Assembly (NCBI GenBank): GCA_017880825.1
Contig: JADGRN010000019.1
Span: forward strand, 1 to 14,566
Source of the DNA: Methylophilaceae bacterium
GTDB lineage: Bacteria > Pseudomonadota > Gammaproteobacteria > Burkholderiales > Methylophilaceae
Direction of reading: 5' to 3'
DNA: 14,566 bases
Part shown: one piece after another, positions 9,902-14,566 of the stretch
How the letters are laid out: every line of letters starts with the position of its first letter
Position numbering within the stretch: the first letter of the stretch is position 1
Position numbers and translations under genes: made by a program
The notes under the pieces: generated by a model
What the model was told of the DNA's origin: nothing
The model's database searches: none
What the model saw: only the letters and a program-made list of their open reading frames with translations

Positions 9902-11071
9902 TTGCGTTCACTCTCCCTGCTGGCATTGATTGCTGCCGTCACTCTTTCCGCTTGCACCCAGATGACGGATCTGAAAACCGATATATCGGAACGTATGTTT
10001 GGGCCTGAGGCTAGCGATCCTCCCGCCGAGCTCACCGATATCAAATCCACGGCATCGGCTAAAATACTCTGGCACGCCAATGTGGGCGCCTCGGAAAATC
10101 ATGATTTTGTGCCAGCCATGGAAGGTTCGGCCATATATGCGGCCAGTGCATCTGGCGATATCGTGCGTCTGGACGCTGCCAGTGGCGATCAAGTGTGGCG
10201 CGTTAACGCTGGGGAAAAGCTTTCGGGAGGGGTCGGCGCAGGGGCCAATCTGGTGCTGGTTGGCACGTCTAAAGGCATGGTGCTGGCATATGACCAGAAT
10301 GGTAAACCACTGTGGAAATCCAAAGTCAGCAGCGAGGTTCTAAGCGCGCCCAAGGTGTCCGGTGGAATAGTGGTGGTGCGGGCTGGCGACAGCCGCATTT
10401 TTGGTCTGAATGCTGCTGATGGCAAGCGTAAATGGGTTTACGAGCGTGCCACGCCAACACTTAGTCTGCGTAGCAGTGCCGGCGTCGTGATCGATGGCGG
10501 TATGGTCTATGCTGGATTCGCCGGAGGTAAACTGATCGAGGTTCGTCTGGAAGATGGCAAAGTGATATGGGAAGCTTCTGTGGCCCAGCCCAAGGGCTCT
10601 ACAGAAATTGAGCGTATCGCCGATATTACCAGCTTGCCCGTGGTGGATGGCAGTCTGGTTTACGCTGTAGCCTATCAAGGAAAAATTGCCGGAATTGACC
10701 GTGCAACTGGTCATATAGCCTGGAGTCGTGATATATCAAGCTATACCGGAATGAGTTCCGAGGATGCCCGGGTATTTGTCTCACACGCTGGCGGTGCTGT
10801 TTACGCGCTGGAATATTCCAGCGGCAAGACGTTCTGGCGTCAGGGCGAGCTAGGTAATCGTCATTTGAGTGCGCCATTGCCATTAGGGTCATTGGTTGCC
10901 GTTGGCGATGTTGAGGGTTATGTACATTTTCTCAACCGTGAAGATGGCGCATTTGCTGCACGTATCCGCACCGAAGAGAGCCCCATCATGCCGCAAATGC
11001 TGCAACTTAAAAGTGACAGCTTACTGGCGCAGACCCGTAGTGGCGGACTCTACGCTGTCACTATCAAATAA
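9902..11071 (+). CDS. bamB: Outer membrane protein assembly factor BamB (lipoprotein beta-propeller)
   Basis: 389 residues (E. coli 392). Lipoprotein of the BAM complex, which folds and inserts beta-barrel proteins into the outer membrane; BamB binds BamA and aids substrate handover. The start is TTG: RSLSLLALIAAVTLSAC gives a signal peptide and lipobox LSAC with C18 as lipidation site, and GGGGAG stands 7 nt upstream. The first ATG (codon 21) lies beyond the lipobox, so it is rejected. The mature part (about 50-388) is a PQQ-like repeat propeller: recurring blades of the form YAAS..GDIVRLDAASGDQVW, LVGTSKGMVLAYD..GKPLWK, RIFGLNAADGKRKW, AIDRATG-like IAGIDRATGHIAW, and VYALEYSSGKTFW, consistent with eight blades. 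It sits between yfgM and der as usual. A PQQ dehydrogenase-like enzyme is ruled out by size and lipobox. Confidence 0.95.
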   Translation: MRSLSLLALIAAVTLSACTQMTDLKTDISERMFGPEASDPPAELTDIKSTASAKILWHANVGASENHDFVPAMEGSAIYAASASGDIVRLDAASGDQVWRVNAGEKLSGGVGAGANLVLVGTSKGMVLAYDQNGKPLWKSKVSSEVLSAPKVSGGIVVVRAGDSRIFGLNAADGKRKWVYERATPTLSLRSSAGVVIDGGMVYAGFAGGKLIEVRLEDGKVIWEASVAQPKGSTEIERIADITSLPVVDGSLVYAVAYQGKIAGIDRATGHIAWSRDISSYTGMSSEDARVFVSHAGGAVYALEYSSGKTFWRQGELGNRHLSAPLPLGSLVAVGDVEGYVHFLNREDGAFAARIRTEESPIMPQMLQLKSDSLLAQTRSGGLYAVTIK

Positions 11072-11074
11072 TTC

Positions 11075-12538
11075 ATGTTACCTACTTTAGTACTGGTAGG
11101 CCGACCCAACGTCGGTAAATCCACCTTATTCAACCGCCTCACTAAAACCCGTGATGCGCTGGTAGCGGATTTACCTGGCCTTACTCGCGACCGCCATTAT
11201 GGCCGTGGTAAAGGGGGGAGCAAGCCTTATCTGGTGGTGGATACCGGCGGTTTTGAACCCGCTGCAGATAACGGCATTATGGTGGAAATGGCACGCCAGA
11301 CCCTGCTGGCTATCGATGAAGCCGATGTCATCGTGTTTCTGGTGGATGGCCGGCAAGGCGTAACCCCACAAGACAAAATCATCGCAGATCGTTTGCGCAG
11401 ATGTGGCTGTCCGGTATTGCTGGCGGTGAATAAAACTGAAGGCATGCAGCGCGCAGTGGTGTCTGCAGAGTTTCACGAATTGGCGTTGGGTGACCCTCTG
11501 GCGGTGTCATCAGCCCACGGTGAAGGTGTGCGCGATCTGGTCGATCTGGCTTTGGAGACTTTCCCCGAGCCGGAGCCGGAAGAAGAGGCCTCAGCCAATA
11601 GAATTCCCAAGATTGCCATTGTTGGACGCCCCAATGTTGGCAAATCAACCCTGGTCAATGCCTTGCTGGGCGAAGAGCGCGTGATAGCGTTTGATCAGCC
11701 CGGCACCACGCGCGATTCCATCCATATTGATTTAGAGCGTGACGGCAAACATTACGTCATCATTGACACCGCCGGCGTGCGCAAGCGCGGTAAGGTATTC
11801 GAGGCGATTGAGAAGTTTTCAGTGGTTAAGACCATGCAGGCGATTGAAGAAGCCAATGTAGCGATTTTGGTGGTGGATGCCCAGGATGGTATCACCGAAC
11901 AGGACGCGCACGTGGCTGCCTATATCCTGGAAAGTGGCCGCGCCTTGGTGGTGGCGGTGAATAAATGGGATGGCTTGGATGAGGATAAGCGCGATTGGAT
12001 CAAACGCGAGATTGACCGTAAGCTGCAATTCCTGGATTTTGCCAAGTTTCATTACATTTCAGCACTGAAAAAGAAAGGTCTGCCCGAGCTTTTTACATCG
12101 GTAGATGGTGCTTATAAATCGGCGATGACCAAAATGCCCACGCCGCAACTGACACGCGCGCTAATCGACGCAACCACACAGCATCAGCCGCCGGTAAGCA
12201 AAGGAATCCGGCCTAAACTGCGTTATGCACACCAAGGCGGCAGCAATCCGCCGATTGTGGTAATCCATGGCAATCATGTGGAGGGTGTAAAAGACAGTTA
12301 TGTGCGCTTTCTGGAGAAAACCTTCCGCAAGGCCTTCCAGTTATCCGGTACGCCGTTACGCGTGCAGCTCAAGCAGGGAGCCAACCCTTATGCCGAACCA
12401 GAAAAACCCAAGAGAGGCGAAGGCATAGTCAGCATGCGCCGGCGTGAAGTGGCGAAGCGCGCCGAGTTAAAAGCGCGCAAGGAATTGCCTACCCGAAAGC
12501 GCCTAGGAAGAAATTCAGCAACCACAACCAAGAAGTAA
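11075..12538 (+). CDS. der: Ribosome biogenesis GTPase Der (EngA)
   Basis: 487 residues (E. coli 490). Essential double GTPase that binds the 50S subunit late in assembly. First G domain: G1 GRPNVGKS (9-16), G2 region LPGLTRDR (33-40), G3 DTGG (56-59), G4 NKTE (119-122), G5 SSAHG (145-149). After an acidic linker [10 protein letters not shown] (165-174) comes the second G domain: G1 GRPNVGKS (184-191), G2 GTTRD (210-214), G3 DTAG (231-234), G4 NKWD (296-299), G5 SALKKKG (329-335). A KH-like domain (about 355-440) follows, then a Lys/Arg-rich tail (about 443-487). The ATG is 3 nt after the bamB stop, with no clear Shine-Dalgarno sequence, so reinitiation from bamB is likely. It is the last gene of the plus-strand run and is closed by the terminator at 12548-12585. 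Confidence 0.97.
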   Translation: MLPTLVLVGRPNVGKSTLFNRLTKTRDALVADLPGLTRDRHYGRGKGGSKPYLVVDTGGFEPAADNGIMVEMARQTLLAIDEADVIVFLVDGRQGVTPQDKIIADRLRRCGCPVLLAVNKTEGMQRAVVSAEFHELALGDPLAVSSAHGEGVRDLVDLALETFPEPEPEEEASANRIPKIAIVGRPNVGKSTLVNALLGEERVIAFDQPGTTRDSIHIDLERDGKHYVIIDTAGVRKRGKVFEAIEKFSVVKTMQAIEEANVAILVVDAQDGITEQDAHVAAYILESGRALVVAVNKWDGLDEDKRDWIKREIDRKLQFLDFAKFHYISALKKKGLPELFTSVDGAYKSAMTKMPTPQLTRALIDATTQHQPPVSKGIRPKLRYAHQGGSNPPIVVIHGNHVEGVKDSYVRFLEKTFRKAFQLSGTPLRVQLKQGANPYAEPEKPKRGEGIVSMRRREVAKRAELKARKELPTRKRLGRNSATTTKK

Positions 12539-12547
12539 ACTGCAATC

Positions 12548-12585
12548 AAAAAACGGGCGCCGGGTTTGAGCGCCGGCAATTTTTT
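12548..12585. terminator. Bidirectional terminator between convergent der and bamD
   Basis: A GC stem (GGCGC 12556-12560 with GCGCC 12570-12574, loop of 9 nt) is flanked by six A (12548-12553) on the left and six T (12580-12585) on the right. It reads as hairpin plus T run on both strands. The bamD stop codon (12584-12586) touches the T run, so the terminator serves bamD immediately after its stop as well as der. Confidence 0.8.
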
Positions 12586-13399
12586 AATACAGGCTTTCCC
12601 AGAATTTCCACCACACGCGATTATCCGAAGGTACGCCACTACCCAGCATCTGGCTGTTGGGATAATTGGTTTTTAATACCCTTAGCGTATCTTGCTTCAG
12701 ATCAGTAAGGTCCAGCAGGTCATAGGCGCTGATCATGATAACCAGGGCCTCTTCAAGAGAAGTGGAATCCGGGTAGTTTTCAATGACGAATTGGCAACGA
12801 TTGACAGCCGCTACATAAGCCTTACGTTTCATGTAATAGCGCGCCACATGCAGTTCGTGCGCAGCCAGATTGTTGACCAGATAGACCATGCGCAACGTGG
12901 CATCTTTGACGTAGCGACTTTTTGGATAGCGTGTAACCAGTTCTTTAAGCGCAAGGAACGATTCGCGTAGAGATTTAGGATCGCGATCGCTGATTTCTTG
13001 TGCTGTGAGCTTATCTATAATGCCGCGCTCATTAAAGGTGGCCAAGCCCTTGATGTAATAGGCATAGTCGATATTTGGGTGGTTGGGATGCAGCTTGATG
13101 AAGCGGTCAGCTGCCGCTATACACAAAATTGGATCGCCTTTTTTGTAATTTGCGTAGGCGATTTCAAGTTGTGCCTGCGTGGCATAACGACCATGCGGAA
13201 AGCGTGATTCCAGGGTCTGAAAGTATTTGATGGCCTTTTCGTAATCCCTGTCTTGCATCTTGGCTTCGGCTTCTTCATAGATGCGCTGCACGGTCCAGCC
13301 CTTGGTTTCATCAAGTTCATTAGGTTCACCAAATATGGCGCAACCTGTGAGCCAACTGGTAAGTAAAATTGCAGCAATTAACGCTAAACTACGCTTCAT
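12584..13399 (-). CDS. bamD: Outer membrane protein assembly factor BamD (TPR lipoprotein)
   Basis: 271 residues from the ATG at 13399 (E. coli 245). Essential lipoprotein of the BAM complex, which links BamA to BamC/E and recognises substrates. The frame is open 10 codons further to a TTG at 13429, but the ATG is preferred: it is followed at once by a lipoprotein signal KRSLALIAAILLTSWLTGC with lipobox LTGC and C20, and the 10 extra residues would put polar sequence ahead of it. GGAA lies about 10 nt upstream. The mature part contains TPR-like helices, roughly 37-70, 73-106, 110-160, 163-207 and 212-245, with the family segments RFPHGRYATQAQLEIAY (66-82), ELVTRYPKSRYVKDA (153-167) and VARYYMKR (185-192). 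The tail WWKFWESLY is rich in Trp. It is divergent from rluD over 39 bp, the usual neighbour pair. Confidence 0.95.
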   Translation of the reverse strand: MKRSLALIAAILLTSWLTGCAIFGEPNELDETKGWTVQRIYEEAEAKMQDRDYEKAIKYFQTLESRFPHGRYATQAQLEIAYANYKKGDPILCIAAADRFIKLHPNHPNIDYAYYIKGLATFNERGIIDKLTAQEISDRDPKSLRESFLALKELVTRYPKSRYVKDATLRMVYLVNNLAAHELHVARYYMKRKAYVAAVNRCQFVIENYPDSTSLEEALVIMISAYDLLDLTDLKQDTLRVLKTNYPNSQMLGSGVPSDNRVWWKFWESLY

Positions 13400-13428
13400 C
13401 GAATATATTCCATGCAAATAATGAATCA

Positions 13429-13434
13429 ATTATA
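13429..13434 (-). promoter_or_regulatory. Candidate -10 box of a bamD promoter
   Basis: The minus strand reads TATAAT exactly here, about 30 bp upstream of the bamD ATG, which would give a leader of roughly 23 nt. No good -35 is found 16-18 bp further up (TAGGAG-like sequence inside rluD), and the extended -10 TG is only half present. This is a plausible but unproven site. Confidence 0.4.
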
Positions 13435-13438
13435 ACTG

Positions 13439-14497
13439 ATGACACAGAGCGCTCCTATCTCCCTGAAAATTCCATCCGATTTGGGTGGTTTACGACTGGA
13501 TCAGGCCTTGCAACGCCTGTTACCGGATTATTCGCGTTCGCGCCTGCAAGGCTGGATCAAGGACGGTTTAGTCAGCATTGACCAGCAGCCTGCAACATCC
13601 AAGCAAAAAGTATGGGGCGGCGAACATGTGCAGCTGACGCCACAGGCTTTAGCCGGGGAAAGCACTTTCCTGCCCGAGGATATTGCCTTGTCCCTGCTGT
13701 ATGAGGATGAGCATATTCTGGTGGTCAACAAGCCTGCGGGCATGGTGGTGCACCCGGCAGCGGGCAACTGGGATGGAACGCTGCTCAATGCCTTGCTGCA
13801 CCATGCGCCACAACTAAATGAAGTCCCGCGTGCGGGTATCGTGCATCGGCTGGACAAGGATACCAGCGGCCTGTTGGTGGTGGCCAAGACCATTGCTGCG
13901 CAGACCAGCCTGGTGCGCCAGCTGCAGGCACGCACGGTGAAACGTGAATACCGCGCAATCGTGTGGGGCCAGATATGGCGTAACGGCACCGTGGACCAAC
14001 CGGTTGGGCGGCATCCACGTTCCCGCACCAAGATGGCAGTCACTCGCAGCGGCAAGCCGGCAGTCACGCATTACGAGGTGCTGGAGCGCTTCGCTGTGCA
14101 TACCTATCTGCGCTGCAATCTTGAAACAGGCCGCACGCATCAGATTCGTGTGCATATGCAGCATCTCAAAGCGCCGATAGTGGGCGACCCGGTCTATGGC
14201 TTTCATGGCATTGTACCTACCCGCGCGATGACACAAACCTTGCGTGATGCCCTCAAGGACTTCAAGCGTCAAGCGCTACACGCAATCAGGCTGGGGCTGA
14301 TTCATCCCGAAACACAACAACCTATGGAATGGCAGATCGAGCTCCCCGCAGACATGAAGGCTTTGCTGGAAGCCATGCGGGTGGAGGACGAAGTGAGCGA
14401 GGAAGCATTCGAGTTCGACTACGGTGATGGCCTGCAAGATAGCGACGAACTGGAAAACGATGCGGAAGAATTGGAGGATGACGATGATGTTACTTGA
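13439..14497 (+). CDS. rluD: Ribosomal large subunit pseudouridine synthase D
   Basis: 352 residues (E. coli 326). RluA-family enzyme that makes pseudouridines 1911, 1915 and 1917 in helix 69 of 23S rRNA. An S4 RNA-binding domain (about 17-75, LRLDQALQRLLPDYSRSRLQ) precedes the catalytic domain (about 85-305), with VNKPAGMVVHP (96-106), the catalytic aspartate D139 in GIVHRLDKDTSGLLV (133-147), and ETGRTHQIRVHM (229-240). An in-frame TAA at 13433-13435 stands 3 nt before the ATG and no Met follows until codon 101, so the start is well fixed, although no Shine-Dalgarno sequence is visible. Residues 316-350 form a very acidic Asp/Glu tail beyond the usual end. The gene overlaps pgeF by about 14 nt. 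RluC is the alternative; the S4 domain, the bamD neighbour and pgeF downstream favour RluD. Confidence 0.95.
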   Translation: MTQSAPISLKIPSDLGGLRLDQALQRLLPDYSRSRLQGWIKDGLVSIDQQPATSKQKVWGGEHVQLTPQALAGESTFLPEDIALSLLYEDEHILVVNKPAGMVVHPAAGNWDGTLLNALLHHAPQLNEVPRAGIVHRLDKDTSGLLVVAKTIAAQTSLVRQLQARTVKREYRAIVWGQIWRNGTVDQPVGRHPRSRTKMAVTRSGKPAVTHYEVLERFAVHTYLRCNLETGRTHQIRVHMQHLKAPIVGDPVYGFHGIVPTRAMTQTLRDALKDFKRQALHAIRLGLIHPETQQPMEWQIELPADMKALLEAMRVEDEVSEEAFEFDYGDGLQDSDELENDAEELEDDDDVT

Positions 14498-14566
14498 GCA
14501 ACATCTGATCATCCCCGACTGGCCTGCGCCTCCCAATGTACGCGCTTTGCAGACCACGCGTCTGGG
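14484..14566 (+). CDS. pgeF: PgeF/YfiH family protein, N-terminal fragment (runs off window)
   Basis: The first 27-28 codons of a gene that continues past the window. The readable peptide (LIIPDWPAPPNVRALQTTR) fits the start of the YfiH/laccase-domain family, which typically begins with a hydrophobic strand, a W-P element and a TTR/STR-G step. E. coli YfiH lies directly after rluD in the same way. The family was called polyphenol oxidase or purine nucleoside phosphorylase; in E. coli it acts as peptidoglycan editing factor that prevents mis-incorporation of L-Ser into cell-wall precursors. Start choice: TTGGAGG at 14471-14477 is 6 nt from ATG 14484 and 9 nt from ATG 14487; an ATG at 14478 is too close. 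The catalytic His and Cys residues lie outside the window. The call rests on a short peptide plus context. Confidence 0.8.
   Translation, partial: MMLLEQHLIIPDWPAPPNVRALQTTRL

Noticed and set aside
13400..13429. Longer bamD start at TTG 13429
   Set aside because: It would add ten polar residues ahead of a complete lipoprotein signal peptide; the ATG at 13399 begins exactly at the signal and is the better start.
13528..14272. Long minus-strand open frames (152-179 codons) inside rluD
   Set aside because: They are shadows of the rluD coding sequence. The rluD catalytic motifs are on the plus strand, and the antisense products are Cys/Arg/Ser-rich without domains.

Overview
The window is a dense, almost gap-free piece of bacterial chromosome at moderate GC. 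It carries conserved housekeeping and cell-envelope genes. The gene content and order (rnr-rlmB, ndk, rlmN-pilF-rodZ-ispG-hisS, yfgM-bamB-der, and bamD divergent from rluD-pgeF) are typical of Betaproteobacteria. A member of the Nitrosomonadales (Methylophilaceae or Gallionellaceae type) is my best guess, inferred from gene order and protein character and not from any search.

Layout, left to right. (1) 1-1715: the 3' part of rnr (RNase R), overlapping rlmB (23S rRNA Gm2251 methyltransferase), closed by a hairpin terminator at 1753-1783. (2) 1836-12538: ten plus-strand genes after ndk, with gaps of at most 40 bp and several 4-nt ATGA overlaps, consistent with one long operon or a few overlapping transcripts: ndk, rlmN, pilF, rodZ, ispG, hisS, two dipeptide/oligopeptide-type ABC ATPases, yfgM, bamB, der. 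(3) 12548-12585: a GC hairpin with six A on one side and six T on the other, which can terminate transcription from both directions. (4) 12584-13399, minus strand: bamD. (5) 13439-14566: rluD, then the first codons of pgeF (yfiH), which runs off the window.

How they fit together: RNase R, RlmB, RlmN, RluD, Der and HisS all serve RNA turnover, ribosome maturation or decoding. IspG makes the isoprenoid precursors needed for undecaprenyl carriers. RodZ (cell shape), PilF (type IV pilus secretin pilotin), YfgM (periplasmic chaperone partner of the Sec translocon), BamB and BamD (outer-membrane protein assembly) and PgeF (peptidoglycan quality control) serve the envelope. The one element I would not expect from this backbone is the pair of ABC ATPases between hisS and yfgM, which has no permease or binding-protein gene beside it.

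I see no rRNA, tRNA, CRISPR array, insertion sequence, phage gene or attachment site. No stretch longer than about 120 bp lacks a gene. I looked for an undescribed system and found none; the findings are modest observations about start codons, junctions, regulatory sites and the orphan ATPase pair.
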